Notes: a model not told the origin generated them from the letters alone. A stretch of DNA of 64,000 nucleotides from Stutzerimonas kunmingensis (GCF_002929225.1 NZ_PISM01000020.1:310001-374000); one strand, 5' to 3'. Numbered from the stretch's first letter, positions 20,308-31,873 are shown. Program-made: numbers and translations.

Positions 20308-20447
20308 AGACGACGGTTCATGCTCGCGACGGGATGGCTGTGCGGGAACTGCGGATTGGTCGACAGGGAATCACGGAAACTTCGGCTAACGTGCTCACAT
20401 GGACCCGCGTGAGCGGTCATTGGGTCGTAATGTATCAGGGATGAAGC

Positions 20448-21596
20448 ATGCGCCTGTTGGTCTTGGTGTTCTTGGGCTTCACGGTCGCTCTAGCCATCCG
20501 TGATGGCCTTGGACGTGTCGCATCGCTCGTTGCGTCCGTCCCCGAGCGGGGGCAGCTTGTTCAACAGTTAGTCGAGGTCGAAGGCCTCGATGTCCGGTCG
20601 TTTTGCAGTTCGCTTCGCCAGAAGAGCTGTCGTTGGGAAATGGTCGTCCGCGTCGAGGGTGGGCGCATCCTTCGACTGTTTCTGGATCCCCTGCTGCACT
20701 CTGGCGATGAGCGCTACGCACTGTTGCAACCGGGAGACAAGCTGCGGTTGGGTTTGTCTGGCGACGTGGCCTACACCTTGGTACGCGTGAGCGCGAAAAA
20801 TCCGTTGCCCGGTCTCGCGCCTAGCGTCACGTTGCTCGGCGAAGCCCAGCTGCGTGAATGGCGTGCGGATATCGTATGGCGTGGATATCTGTGGCTGGCG
20901 GTGGACTTCGTTGTCGTGTTCTTCGCTTTTCGCACCCTTAAGCGCATGCACCTGGCTGCAAGTGCAGTTCTATGCCTGTCTTGTACAGCGTTGCTCACGG
21001 TCGTTTCAATCTGGGGCGCGCGTCCCGGCCCTCTACCGAAAGAACATGAACTGATCGATCAGCCGATTACCGCCGCAGCGGTTGGTACACGGCTAAGCTG
21101 TCGCGCTGCTCGGCTAGGTTCCCGGAGACACTGCGAGCCGCAACAATTCATCGCCGATTCTGATGGGAAGATGTGGCCTATAGCCTATCCGGGCACGTCA
21201 GTACTGACACCCGAACGGGGGCGCGACTTACTTCTGGGGACCAGGTTCGATGTTGTCTATCGAATCAAGAACGCTCCCAACGAGAGCAGCGAGCGCAACT
21301 GCAGCTTTCGTCAGCATCCGTTGTCGAGGGAGCGAAAAATCGTCTGGATGTGCGATGACGATGCGGCTGAGCGATACGTCAGGGCAAGGGATCCTGTAAA
21401 GGCTCTGGTTGATCGGCTCCCAGGTATTTCGAAGTTGGATCCCCTGCCCTTTGAATGGACCCGGTACGCCTACCGCCAAGCTAGGGCAGCTCATAACGAC
21501 ATAGTGTTTTTTGGGATGCTTATCCCGTTGGGCGCGTGGCTGTTCTGGTTTCTCTACCGAAATGGCGCAAGCGTTGGGGTGAAAGGCGGGCGCTGA
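20448..21596 (+). CDS. Hypothetical membrane protein
   Basis: A 382-aa protein I do not recognise. It has an N-terminal hydrophobic segment (RLLVLVFLGFTVALAI), two closely spaced central segments (IVWRGYLWLAVDFVVVFFAF and ASAVLCLSCTALLTVVSIWG) and a C-terminal segment (DIVFFGMLIPLGAWLFWFLY). Two soluble regions between them carry several cysteines (SFCSSLRQKSCRW, LSCRAARLGSRRHC, NCSF, WMC), which would suit a periplasmic location with disulfides. Codon use is less GC-biased than that of its neighbours, suggesting acquisition. No operon partner is apparent. Confidence 0.6.
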   Translation: MRLLVLVFLGFTVALAIRDGLGRVASLVASVPERGQLVQQLVEVEGLDVRSFCSSLRQKSCRWEMVVRVEGGRILRLFLDPLLHSGDERYALLQPGDKLRLGLSGDVAYTLVRVSAKNPLPGLAPSVTLLGEAQLREWRADIVWRGYLWLAVDFVVVFFAFRTLKRMHLAASAVLCLSCTALLTVVSIWGARPGPLPKEHELIDQPITAAAVGTRLSCRAARLGSRRHCEPQQFIADSDGKMWPIAYPGTSVLTPERGRDLLLGTRFDVVYRIKNAPNESSERNCSFRQHPLSRERKIVWMCDDDAAERYVRARDPVKALVDRLPGISKLDPLPFEWTRYAYRQARAAHNDIVFFGMLIPLGAWLFWFLYRNGASVGVKGGR

Positions 21597-21679
21597 ACCT
21601 TTCAGTTGCCTTGGAACAGTCAGGAACCATGGCGCCCGTCACTGCAGCTCATCTACGCGATCAGGATGCGGCTAGATCT

Positions 21680-23104
<1,425 letters not shown>

Positions 23105-23200
23105 GATGGTAATGTGGCTTCGGTAGGCGCAGGCAGTGCTGCAGTGCGCCTAAAATAAGGCTTTCAGGTGTTTGGCGGCCAATGCCGTTGGCGGCTGCCC

Positions 23201-23217
23201 TATGCCGAAACGGCATA
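23201..23217. promoter_or_regulatory. LysR-type dyad between aspA and its LysR gene
   Basis: TATGCCGAAACGGCATA is a perfect 7-bp dyad with a 3-bp centre and contains the T-N11-A arrangement typical of LysR boxes. It is 49 bp before the lysR start and 96 bp before aspA. Confidence 0.65.
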
Positions 23218-23266
23218 ATGTGGCTGTGACTTTGTGTCGGTCGCAATCGTATCGAGGGATGTTCAG

Positions 23267-24199
23267 GTGAATCTGGAAACCAAGTGGCTGGAGGATTTCG
23301 TGGCACTGGCGGCGACCCGCAGCTTCTCCCAGGCCGCGCAACGCCGCTTCGTCACGCAGCCGGCCTTCAGCCGGCGGATACGCTCGCTGGAAGAGGCGCT
23401 CGGCCTGCAACTGATCAACCGCTCGCGCACGCCGATCGAGCTGACCGAGGCCGGTCAGCTATTCCTGGTCAGTGCGCGCAACATGGTCGAACAGCTCGGC
23501 GAAGTGGTGCGCCATCTGCACCACGTCGAGGGCCAGCAGGGCGAGGTGTTGCAGATATCCGCCGCGCACTCGCTGGCGCTGGGCTTCTTCCCGGCATGGA
23601 TCGCCGGCCTGCGCCACGACGGGCTGAACATCGCCACCCGACTGATCGCCACCAACGTCGGCGAAGCCGTGCATGTGCTGCGCGAGGGCGGCTGCGACCT
23701 GATTCTCGCCTACTACGACCCGGATGCCGCCTTGCAGCTCGACCCGGAGCTGTTTCCCTCGCTGCACCTGGGCCGCACCGAAATGCTGCCGGTCTGCGCG
23801 GCGGGTGCCGACGGCGCGCCACTGTATGACGTCGACAGCGGCCAGACCGTGCCGCTGCTGGCCTACAGCGCCGGCGCCTTTCTCGGTCGTTCGGTGAATC
23901 TGTTGCTGCGCCAGCGCGCGTTGCGTTCGACCACTGTCTACGAGACGGCCATGGCCGACAGCCTGAAAAGCATGGCGCTGCAGGGGCTGGGCATCGCCTG
24001 GGTGCCGCGGCTGAGCGTCGAACCCGAGTTGCAGCGCGGCGAGCTGGCGATCTGCGGCAGCGAGCAATGGCGGGTGCCACTGGAAATCCGTCTGTATCGC
24101 TGCTCGCTGATGCGCAAAGGCGCGGTGCGCTTGCTCTGGCGAAGGTTGGAAAACCGTGCCGCGGAAGCCCAGCGACAGTCGGGCGAAGCAGCGGGTTAA
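23267..24199 (+). CDS. LysR-family regulator (HypT-like)
   Basis: A 310-aa LysR regulator with the N-terminus NLETKWLEDFVALAATRSFS then QAAQRRFVTQPAFSRRIRSL. The sequence pattern, including SAAHSLALGFFPAW and the late GLGIAWVPRLSVEPEL, resembles E. coli HypT/YjiE, a hypochlorite-responsive regulator. I rate this as family resemblance only. The GTG at 23267 follows GAGGGATGTTCAG. Divergence from aspA and the dyad between them suggest control of aspA and of itself. Confidence 0.82.
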   Translation: MNLETKWLEDFVALAATRSFSQAAQRRFVTQPAFSRRIRSLEEALGLQLINRSRTPIELTEAGQLFLVSARNMVEQLGEVVRHLHHVEGQQGEVLQISAAHSLALGFFPAWIAGLRHDGLNIATRLIATNVGEAVHVLREGGCDLILAYYDPDAALQLDPELFPSLHLGRTEMLPVCAAGADGAPLYDVDSGQTVPLLAYSAGAFLGRSVNLLLRQRALRSTTVYETAMADSLKSMALQGLGIAWVPRLSVEPELQRGELAICGSEQWRVPLEIRLYRCSLMRKGAVRLLWRRLENRAAEAQRQSGEAAG

Positions 24200-24345
24200 A
24201 GCGTTCTGCGCAGCCAAATGAGCGTATCAAGCGGCTAACTGCACACATTTTGTTGCGTCGTGCAGGGCAACTTTTTCTGGCGGTACTGTCTTAGCTGAGC
24301 AATCCGAGCCGTGGCCAGGCCGGACCCAGCCAAGGACAGACAGCC

Positions 24346-27081
24346 GTGAACCACGACTCCGACGCCACCGTGCCCGCTGCGGACGCGGTCTTTGCTATAC
24401 CCGACCCGGCGACCACCAGCATCGCGCCCTTCACCCTGCATGCCGCGCTGACCCGAATTGCGCAAGGCGCGCCCGATCGACCGGCGGTGCTTTCGACCCG
24501 CTTCGCGCCGCTGGACCATCGCGGCCTGCAGCAGATGATCGAGCAGACCCGTCGCCAGTTGCGCCTGGCCGGCTTCGGCCGCGACGCGCGGATCGGTGTA
24601 TTGCTGCCGGAAGCCCCGCAGGCGGCGGTCGCGATCATTGCCATCGCCTGTTCCGCGGTTGCCGTACCGCTCGATCCGCGCCTCGGCCCGGCCGAACTGG
24701 ACCAGTTTCTCCAGCAGCTGCCGCTCGATGCCCTGCTGATCAGCAGTGACGGCGATCAGCAGGGCCGGGCGGCCGCCGAGCGCCACGGGCTGACGCTGAT
24801 CAGTGCCGAAGCGGCCGCGGACGGCAGCCCGGCGTTACAGCTCGACATGCCGCTGGCTGCACAGCCGGCCGCCGATGATCTGCCCGAGGCAGACGCTCCA
24901 GCGTTCATCCTGCGCAGCTCCGGCACCACGGCGTTGCCCAAGCTGATTCCCTTCACCCATCGCAACATGCTGACCGCCGCCCGCAAGTGGCAGCGCTGGT
25001 TCGGCCTGGATGGCGGCGACCGCTGCCTGTGCGTATCGGCGCCCTATTATTCCCACGGGCTGAAGGTCACCATTCTCACGCCGCTGCTCACCGGCGGCAG
25101 CGTAGCCTTTCCGCTCAGCCCGGCGGTGGTGGACCTGCACGAGTGGTTCGAAAGCCTGCGGCCGAGCTGGTATTCCGCCGGCCCAGCGTTGCACCGCGCA
25201 ATTCTCGAAGCGGCCAGCGCGCACCCCGAAGGGTTGGGCACGCAGCGGCCGCGCTTCGCCTCATCCGGCGGCGCGCCGCTGGGACAGGACATCATCGATG
25301 CCTTCGAGCAGACCATGGGCTTCCCGGTGCTGGAACACTACGGCTCCAGCGAGGCCGCGCAGATCGCCGTTAACACCCCGGCCGAGCGCAAGGCGGACAC
25401 GGTCGGTCGGCCCTGGCCGGAAACCCTGAGCATCGTCGACGAGAACGGCAACCCGCTGGCGGCCGGCGAGCGCGGCGAGATCCGCGTGCGTGGCGCGACG
25501 GTGATGCCTGGCTATCTCGGCGATGACACGCTCAACCGCGAGGTGCTGCGCGACGGCTGGTTCCACACCGGCGACATCGGCAGCCTCGACGAGGACGGCT
25601 TCCTGCGCCTGCATGGACGCCTGCGGGAAGTGATCAACCGCGGCGGCGAGAAGGTCAGCCTGCCGGAAGTCGATGCGGTGCTGTTGCGCCATCCGGCGGT
25701 GGCCGATGCAGCGGCGTTCGCCGTGCCGCATCAGCGCCTCGGCCAGGACGTCGCCGCCGCCGTGGTGCTACGCCCTGGCATGCAGGTGGCGGCCGAGGAG
25801 CTGCAGCGCTACCTGCGGGGCGAGCTGGTGTACTTCAAGGTGCCGCGGCGCGTGCAGATCATCGAAGCCTTGCCGCGTGGCTTGACCGGCAAGGTGTTGC
25901 GGCATCGGCTGGCGGATGCCTACCTCGAGCAGCGCAGCGCGCGGGCCAGGGCCGCGGCGGTGGCCGAGGCGGCGTCCGAACTGGAGCAGCAGGTGCTGGC
26001 GCTGTGGCGGCGACTGCTGAAAACCGAGGCGGTCGGCCCGAACGACAACTTTCTCGATTGTGGTGGTGACTCGCTGCTGGCCACCGAAATGCTTGCCGAG
26101 CTGGAGCAGATGCTCGGGCGGGTGATCCCCGAATCGTTGCTGGTCGAGGCGGAGACTGCCCGCGAGCTGGCAGCACGCCTGGAGAATCTTGCCAACCACA
26201 TCATTCCGGTCATCGATTTCAACGCTCAGCCAGGGCGCACGCCGTTGTTCTGGTTCCACGGCGATTTCGCCCATGGCGGCTACTACATCCGTCGCCTGGC
26301 CCGGCTGCTCGGCCCGCAGCAACCGCTGACCGCCATCGCCCCGCATGGCATGGACAACGAGCCGATACCAGAGTCGGTGCAGCAGATGGCGCGTGAACGT
26401 CTGCCGCTGATCCTCGCGCGCCAGGCGCAGGGACCGTACCGCATCGGCGGCTACTGCAACGGCGCGCTGGTGGCCTTTGAGGCCGCTCGTTTGCTCATCG
26501 AGGCGGGCCATGAGGTGGAGATCGTCGCTCTGATCGATCCGCCCACCGCCAATGTTCGCCCGTGGTCGCGGGCCATCCTGCGTACCCTCGACCGGGTGCT
26601 GCCGGACATGCACCTTGCTCGCGCCTACGAGGCGCTCAGCCGTTTCGGTGAAACCAGCAAGTGGCCCTATCCCAAGCGCTTCGCCAACCTGGCCTGGAAG
26701 CTGTCGCGGCGCAGCGTGCGCATGGTGCAGCAGCGGCTGGCCGGTGACGTGCCGGCACCACCCACCGCGCGTGATCGTGAGGTGCGCGTGCGCTTCCTGC
26801 AGTACTCGCTGGTAATGGCGCGCTACCTGCCCCGGCGTATCGACGCGCCGGTGGTGTATTTCTCCGCCGACTACACCAGTCGCGCCTGGCGCGACATGGG
26901 GGCTAGCTTCGAGAGTTACGACGTGCTCGGCGGCCATCATCGCTGTGTCAAGGACTACACCGCCTCCATCGCCACGCCGCTGCGCGCGCTGCTGGAGGAA
27001 CCGGCTGCGGCAATGCCTGGTCAGAGCGGCTTGATGTTGCCGCTGGCCGAGCCGGGCGAGCGCGATGGTCTGGTGCCCTGA
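24346..27081 (+). CDS. Single-module A-T-TE protein (NRPS-like synthetase)
   Basis: A 911-aa enzyme with three domains: adenylation (about 20-540; SSGTTALPKLIPFTH, YGSSEAAQ, GWFHTGD, INRGGEKVSLPE and the catalytic Lys in LTGKVLR), a carrier domain (FLDCGGDSLLATEML, phosphopantetheine Ser about 576) and a type I thioesterase (about 620-890). There is no condensation domain, so it probably activates an acid and releases or dimerises it. The thioesterase nucleophile motif is GYCNG: cysteine (about 704) where serine is usual. The His is in GGHHRC (about 861). The gene 67 bp downstream makes protocatechuate, a possible but unproven substrate. Confidence 0.85.
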   Translation: MNHDSDATVPAADAVFAIPDPATTSIAPFTLHAALTRIAQGAPDRPAVLSTRFAPLDHRGLQQMIEQTRRQLRLAGFGRDARIGVLLPEAPQAAVAIIAIACSAVAVPLDPRLGPAELDQFLQQLPLDALLISSDGDQQGRAAAERHGLTLISAEAAADGSPALQLDMPLAAQPAADDLPEADAPAFILRSSGTTALPKLIPFTHRNMLTAARKWQRWFGLDGGDRCLCVSAPYYSHGLKVTILTPLLTGGSVAFPLSPAVVDLHEWFESLRPSWYSAGPALHRAILEAASAHPEGLGTQRPRFASSGGAPLGQDIIDAFEQTMGFPVLEHYGSSEAAQIAVNTPAERKADTVGRPWPETLSIVDENGNPLAAGERGEIRVRGATVMPGYLGDDTLNREVLRDGWFHTGDIGSLDEDGFLRLHGRLREVINRGGEKVSLPEVDAVLLRHPAVADAAAFAVPHQRLGQDVAAAVVLRPGMQVAAEELQRYLRGELVYFKVPRRVQIIEALPRGLTGKVLRHRLADAYLEQRSARARAAAVAEAASELEQQVLALWRRLLKTEAVGPNDNFLDCGGDSLLATEMLAELEQMLGRVIPESLLVEAETARELAARLENLANHIIPVIDFNAQPGRTPLFWFHGDFAHGGYYIRRLARLLGPQQPLTAIAPHGMDNEPIPESVQQMARERLPLILARQAQGPYRIGGYCNGALVAFEAARLLIEAGHEVEIVALIDPPTANVRPWSRAILRTLDRVLPDMHLARAYEALSRFGETSKWPYPKRFANLAWKLSRRSVRMVQQRLAGDVPAPPTARDREVRVRFLQYSLVMARYLPRRIDAPVVYFSADYTSRAWRDMGASFESYDVLGGHHRCVKDYTASIATPLRALLEEPAAAMPGQSGLMLPLAEPGERDGLVP

Positions 27082-27148
27082 TCATGCTCGCGTCGACCCC
27101 AGCGCTGCCGCGCAACTTCCCGAGTCACCCGGTAACAGGAGTAACCGC

Positions 27149-29071
27149 ATGAAACGCTCGATCGCCACCGTGTCGCTGAGCGGCACCCTGCCGGAGAAGC
27201 TGGAGGCCGCCGCGGCGGCTGGATTCGATGGCGTCGAGCTGTTCGAGAACGACCTGCTCTATCACTCCGGCAGCCCGCAGGACATCCGCCGCCTGTGCGA
27301 GGACCTGGGCATTGCCGTCACGCTGTTCCAGCCGTTCCGTGATTTCGAGGGCTGCCCGCGGGCGCGCGTGCAGCGCAATCTCGATCGCGCCGAGCGCAAG
27401 TTCGACCTGATGCACGAGCTGGGCGTCGACCTGATGCTGCTCTGCAGCAACGTCCAGGCCGATGCGCTGGGCGATAACGAGACGCTGGTGGGTGACCTCG
27501 GCCAGATCGCCGAGCGTGCCGGTGCACGCGGGCTGCGCGTGGGCTACGAGGCGCTGGCCTGGGGCCGCCACGTGAAGACCTGGCGGCAGGTCTGGTCACT
27601 GGTACAACAGGTCGACAATCCTGCACTGGGGGTGATTCTCGACAGTTTCCATACGCTGGCGCTGGGCGATGACCCGAGCGGCATTGTCGATATCCCGGGC
27701 GAGCGAATCTTCTTCGTACAGCTCGCCGATGCGCCGCTGCTGGCAATGGATGTATTGCAGTGGAGTCGGCATTTCCGTTGTTTTCCCGGTCAGGGCGAAT
27801 TCGACCTGGCGGGCTTTCTCGCACCTGTGCTGCAGGCCGGCTACAGCGGCCCGTTATCGCTGGAAGTGTTCAACGATGGCTTCCGCGCTGCGCCGCCGCG
27901 AGGCATCGCCGCCGACGGCCTGCGTGCGCTTCAGCACCTGGAAGAGAAAACCGGGCAACGTCTGAGTGCCTCGACCAGCCCGGCGCTGGCGCAAACGCTG
28001 TTCGCGCCAGCGCCGGCACCGCGCTACGAAGGCATCGATTTCCTCGAGTTTGCGGTGGACGAGCCGCACGCCGTGCGCCTCGGCAGCTGGCTGCAGCGTC
28101 TTGGCTTCGCCCATGTCGGTCAGCACCGCTCGAAGGATGTGCAGCTGTTTCGCCAGGGCGAGATCAATATCGTGCTCAACGCCGAGCCCTATTCGTTTGC
28201 CCACAACTACTTCGAGGCGCATGGCCCTTCGGTGTGCGCCATGGCGCTGAAGATCGACGAAGAGGGGCCGGCGCTGGCGCGTGCCTGCGCCTTTGGCGGC
28301 CAGCCCTACCGTGGCCTGATCGGGCCGAACGAGCGGCAGATTCCGGCCGTGCGCGCGCCGGACGGCAGCCTGATCTATCTGCTTGAGTCCGGCGCGCCAG
28401 GGCAGAGCAACTACGACATCGACTTTCGCCTGCATGCGGTCGGCCCGAAGGATGCGGGCTTGCAGCGTATCGATCACATGGCTACCGCGCTGCCGGCCGA
28501 AAGCCTGGCCAGCTGGGTGCTGTTCTATCGCAGCCTGTTCGATTTCGAGGCCGACAACGAGCTGCTGCTGCCCGATCCCTATGGGCTGATGAAGTGCCGC
28601 GCCATGCGTAGCCCCTGCGGTCGCGTCCGGCTGCCGCTGAACACCTCGCAGGATCGCGACACCGTGATCGCCCAGGCGCTGTCCAGTTATCGTGGCGCCG
28701 GGGTGCACCACGTGGCGTTCGCCTGCGACGACATCTTCGCCGAGGTCGCTCGGGCGCAGGCGGCCGGGGTGCCGCTGCTGGAAATCCCGCGCAACTACTA
28801 CGACGATCTGGCGGCGCGGTTCGATTTCGACGACGCGCTGCTCGCTGAGCTGGCGCGCTACAACGTGCTCTACGACCGCGATGCCGAGGGTGGCGAGCTG
28901 TTCCACGTCTACACCGAACCGTTCGAAGGTCGCTTCTTCTTCGAGATCCTGCAGCGCTGCAATGGCTACACCGGCTACGGCACCGCCAATGTCGCGGTGC
29001 GCCTGGCGGCGATGGCCAAGCAATGCCGCCGCTCGGCTCCCAGCGCCACCAGCGTCGCCAGCGCCTGCTGA
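27149..29071 (+). CDS. quiC: 3-dehydroshikimate dehydratase / HPPD-like fusion
   Basis: Makes protocatechuate from 3-dehydroshikimate. The 640-aa protein joins an N-terminal xylose-isomerase-like TIM barrel (about 1-290; AAAGFDGVELFENDLLYH, GVILDSFHTLALGDDP, LSLEVFNDGF) to a C-terminal vicinal-oxygen-chelate region like 4-hydroxyphenylpyruvate dioxygenase (about 310-630; RIDHMAT, GVHHVAFAC, GRFFFEILQR, the three metal ligands H, H, E). This is the QuiC1 architecture of pseudomonads, where the barrel does the dehydration. AGGAG precedes the ATG. It probably shares a transcript with the A-T-TE gene, linking protocatechuate to a carrier-bound product. Confidence 0.9.
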   Translation: MKRSIATVSLSGTLPEKLEAAAAAGFDGVELFENDLLYHSGSPQDIRRLCEDLGIAVTLFQPFRDFEGCPRARVQRNLDRAERKFDLMHELGVDLMLLCSNVQADALGDNETLVGDLGQIAERAGARGLRVGYEALAWGRHVKTWRQVWSLVQQVDNPALGVILDSFHTLALGDDPSGIVDIPGERIFFVQLADAPLLAMDVLQWSRHFRCFPGQGEFDLAGFLAPVLQAGYSGPLSLEVFNDGFRAAPPRGIAADGLRALQHLEEKTGQRLSASTSPALAQTLFAPAPAPRYEGIDFLEFAVDEPHAVRLGSWLQRLGFAHVGQHRSKDVQLFRQGEINIVLNAEPYSFAHNYFEAHGPSVCAMALKIDEEGPALARACAFGGQPYRGLIGPNERQIPAVRAPDGSLIYLLESGAPGQSNYDIDFRLHAVGPKDAGLQRIDHMATALPAESLASWVLFYRSLFDFEADNELLLPDPYGLMKCRAMRSPCGRVRLPLNTSQDRDTVIAQALSSYRGAGVHHVAFACDDIFAEVARAQAAGVPLLEIPRNYYDDLAARFDFDDALLAELARYNVLYDRDAEGGELFHVYTEPFEGRFFFEILQRCNGYTGYGTANVAVRLAAMAKQCRRSAPSATSVASAC

Positions 29072-29350
29072 AACGACGGCGAACTCGACCGCCAGGCTCC
29101 AGTGGCCTGTTTGGTAAGTTCAGTTGGTCAATTTCGGTGCCCATGGCCCCCGATACTGCATTGCTGCTCCTTGCCATAGCCCAGCTATGACTCGTCGCAG
29201 CGCCTTGTCTCGGACCCATGTTCATCCGAACTTGCCTCAACCAACTCACCGCACAGGCCACTAGCTCGACGCCGCGAGCGCGATGGTATGATCACGGCCT
29301 CGCCGCGCCTACTGCTGATTATTCGCCTTGCGCGGCCGCTGGAGCCCATC

Positions 29351-31843
29351 GTGCCCACCTCAAAGCCAATCGGCCTGCGTCAATGGATCTGGCGGGCCTT
29401 CGTGCGCAGCGCGCTCATCCCACTGGTGCTGGTGGAGACCGCGTTGATCGCGATCTATCTGCTGACCAACAACGCCATTCGCGACGCTCAGGTCGAGCAT
29501 CTGCGCGAAACCGCGCTCAACGACCTGCAGGCGGCGGTAAGTCTCGAGTCGCGTCTGATCAGCGAGCAACTCAGCCAGGTCAGCTCCCTGACCCAGTTGT
29601 ATCGCAATCTCACCGCGCAGACGCTGCAGAGTGAAGCGCCGCAGCAGACGCCCAATCTGGCCCTGAGCGACGACGGGGTGCGCTACAGCCCAAGCGACGA
29701 CGGCGGCGCCGCCGTGTTCTATTCCAACGCCACTGCCCCCGAGCGGCATGATCTGCAGAAGATCGCCAGGCTGCGGCAGCTGGAGCCGCTGATGAAGGAG
29801 ATCGAGGCGCGCAACCCGCTGGTCGCCAGCCTCTATTTCAACAGCTGGGATAGCTTCAACCATATCTATCCGTGGTTCTTCACGCTCGATCAGTACCCGG
29901 CGGACATGGATATCCCCAAGTACAACTTCTATTACCTGGCAGACGCCAAGCACAACCCGTCGCGCGGCGTAGTGTGGACCGATGTCTACCTCGACCCGGC
30001 CGGGCACGGCTGGATGATGTCGGCGACCGCGCCGGTGTACCGCGGCGATTTTCTAGAAGGCGTGGTCGGCATCGACATCACCGTCAGCGGCATCCTCGAG
30101 CAGATCGGCCAGGTGCAGGTGCCCTGGGGTGGCTACGCCATGCTGGTCAGCGATGATCTGTCGATCATGGCGCTGCCCGAACCTGGCGAAGCGGATTTCG
30201 GCCTGGCCGAGCTGACCGAGCATTCCTATCTTGATGCCATCCGCCGCGAGGTGTTCAAGCCGGAGGATTTCCAGCTCGATCGCCGCCCGGAAACCGCTGA
30301 GCTCGCCGCGGCGATCTCCGGGGCCAGCAGCGGCGTACAGCAGGTGATGCTTGGCGGCCGGCCGCAGCTGGTGGCCTGGACCACTGTGGCGCAGACCGGC
30401 TGGCACCTGCTGGCGGTGGTCGATGAGGCCGCGATATTTCGCCAAACCAATGCCCTGGCGAGCCGTTATCAGCAGATCGGCTATCTGCTGATCGCCGGGT
30501 TGGTGCTGTTCTATATCGGTTTCTTCGCCCTCATGTGGCTGCGCGCACGCCAGCTCAGCGGCGCGCTGCTGACGCCCATCGCCGGCATCTCGCGGATGCT
30601 CGGCGAGATTGGCGTCGGCCGCTGGCAGCCGCAGCCGGCCGAGTCGCAGATCCGCGAGCTGGACGAAATGTGCCGTCACACCCAGGACATCGGTAGCCGC
30701 CTGGCCTATAGCGAGTCCGAGCGCTGGGAGGCGCAACGACGACTGGAACTGGTGCTGGAAAGCGCAACCGAGAGCCTCTGGGAATATGACATGCCCAACC
30801 ACCGGCTGCGTATACGCGGCGGTATGGGGACGCGCTTCGGCCTGCCGTCGGGGCAGCTCAGCGATAGCGAGTTCCGTCGCCGTATCCACCCCGACGACTT
30901 GCCGCAGGCGCTGGCGCAGATCGAACGCGTCAGCCGCGGGCTGCAGCAGCGCTACGAGGCCGAATACCGCTTCGCCGATACCCAGGGCCACTACCACTGG
31001 CTGCTCAGCCGCGGGCGTGTGCTTGAACATGATCCGGATACTGGCGTGGCGAAGATACTCGCCGGTACTCATGTGGATATCGACGCGCTGAAGCGGGTCG
31101 AGGAAGAACTACGCGCGGCGACCCTGCAGGCCCAGGCTGCCAGCGAAGCGAAGGGTCGGCTGCTCTCGGGTATCAGCCATGAACTGCGCACGCCGCTCAA
31201 TGCGATTCTCGGTTTCGCCCAGCTGATGCGCATGGACTGCGACGACGAGAGCCAATCCGAGGCGGCGGAATACCTCGACGAGATCCTGCTTGCCAGTCGC
31301 CATCTCAACCAGCTGCTGGGCGAGATTCTCGAGTGGTCCAGCCTGCAGAACGAACCGGCGCAGCTCGAACTGCAGGCGGTGGACGTCTGCAAACTGATGC
31401 GCGAGTGCGCCGAACTGGTCTCGCTCGAGGTTCAGCAACGCGGCCTGCATCTGCAATTGCAGTTGCCGGATGAGCCACTGCAGGTGCTTGCCGAGCCGCG
31501 TCGGTTGCGCCAGGTGCTGCTCAACCTGCTGTCCAACGCGATGAAGTACAACGTTCCCGATGGCCACATCAGCTTACGTACCGAAACCAGCCCGGGGCAT
31601 GTGCGGCTGTTGGTCGAGGATACGGGATTGGGCATCGAGCCCGCGCAGCAGGCGCAGGTGTTCGAACCCTTCCAGCGGCTCGGGCGCGAGAACAGCATGA
31701 TCCAGGGCACCGGCATAGGGCTGTCGCTGTGCCTGGAGTTCGCCCGCCTGATGAACGGCCAGCTGGGACTGCACAGCGAACCTGGCGTCGGCAGCCGTTT
31801 CTGGATCGAACTGCCACGCCTGGCGCCTGCTGCGCTGCAGTAG
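29351..31843 (+). CDS. Membrane sensor histidine kinase with dCache and PAS domains
   Basis: An 830-aa kinase. Order: short cytoplasmic N-terminus, membrane segment (ALIPLVLVETALIAIYLLTN), periplasmic dCache sensor (about 45-375, with FYYLADAKHNPSRGVVWTDV and GVVGIDITVSGIL), second membrane segment (IGYLLIAGLVLFYIGFFALM), HAMP-like linker, PAS fold (about 460-580), HisKA with phospho-acceptor SHELRTPLN (His about 609), and HATPase (NLLSNAMKYN, VEDTGLGIEP, GTGIGLSLCL). It has no receiver domain and no neighbouring response regulator. dCache domains often bind amino acids or organic acids. The GTG start follows GGAG; an ATG at 29288 would add 21 residues. Confidence 0.85.
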   Translation: MPTSKPIGLRQWIWRAFVRSALIPLVLVETALIAIYLLTNNAIRDAQVEHLRETALNDLQAAVSLESRLISEQLSQVSSLTQLYRNLTAQTLQSEAPQQTPNLALSDDGVRYSPSDDGGAAVFYSNATAPERHDLQKIARLRQLEPLMKEIEARNPLVASLYFNSWDSFNHIYPWFFTLDQYPADMDIPKYNFYYLADAKHNPSRGVVWTDVYLDPAGHGWMMSATAPVYRGDFLEGVVGIDITVSGILEQIGQVQVPWGGYAMLVSDDLSIMALPEPGEADFGLAELTEHSYLDAIRREVFKPEDFQLDRRPETAELAAAISGASSGVQQVMLGGRPQLVAWTTVAQTGWHLLAVVDEAAIFRQTNALASRYQQIGYLLIAGLVLFYIGFFALMWLRARQLSGALLTPIAGISRMLGEIGVGRWQPQPAESQIRELDEMCRHTQDIGSRLAYSESERWEAQRRLELVLESATESLWEYDMPNHRLRIRGGMGTRFGLPSGQLSDSEFRRRIHPDDLPQALAQIERVSRGLQQRYEAEYRFADTQGHYHWLLSRGRVLEHDPDTGVAKILAGTHVDIDALKRVEEELRAATLQAQAASEAKGRLLSGISHELRTPLNAILGFAQLMRMDCDDESQSEAAEYLDEILLASRHLNQLLGEILEWSSLQNEPAQLELQAVDVCKLMRECAELVSLEVQQRGLHLQLQLPDEPLQVLAEPRRLRQVLLNLLSNAMKYNVPDGHISLRTETSPGHVRLLVEDTGLGIEPAQQAQVFEPFQRLGRENSMIQGTGIGLSLCLEFARLMNGQLGLHSEPGVGSRFWIELPRLAPAALQ

Positions 31844-31873
31844 CGCGGGGTACTGGCTGGTCACGCCTTGCGC

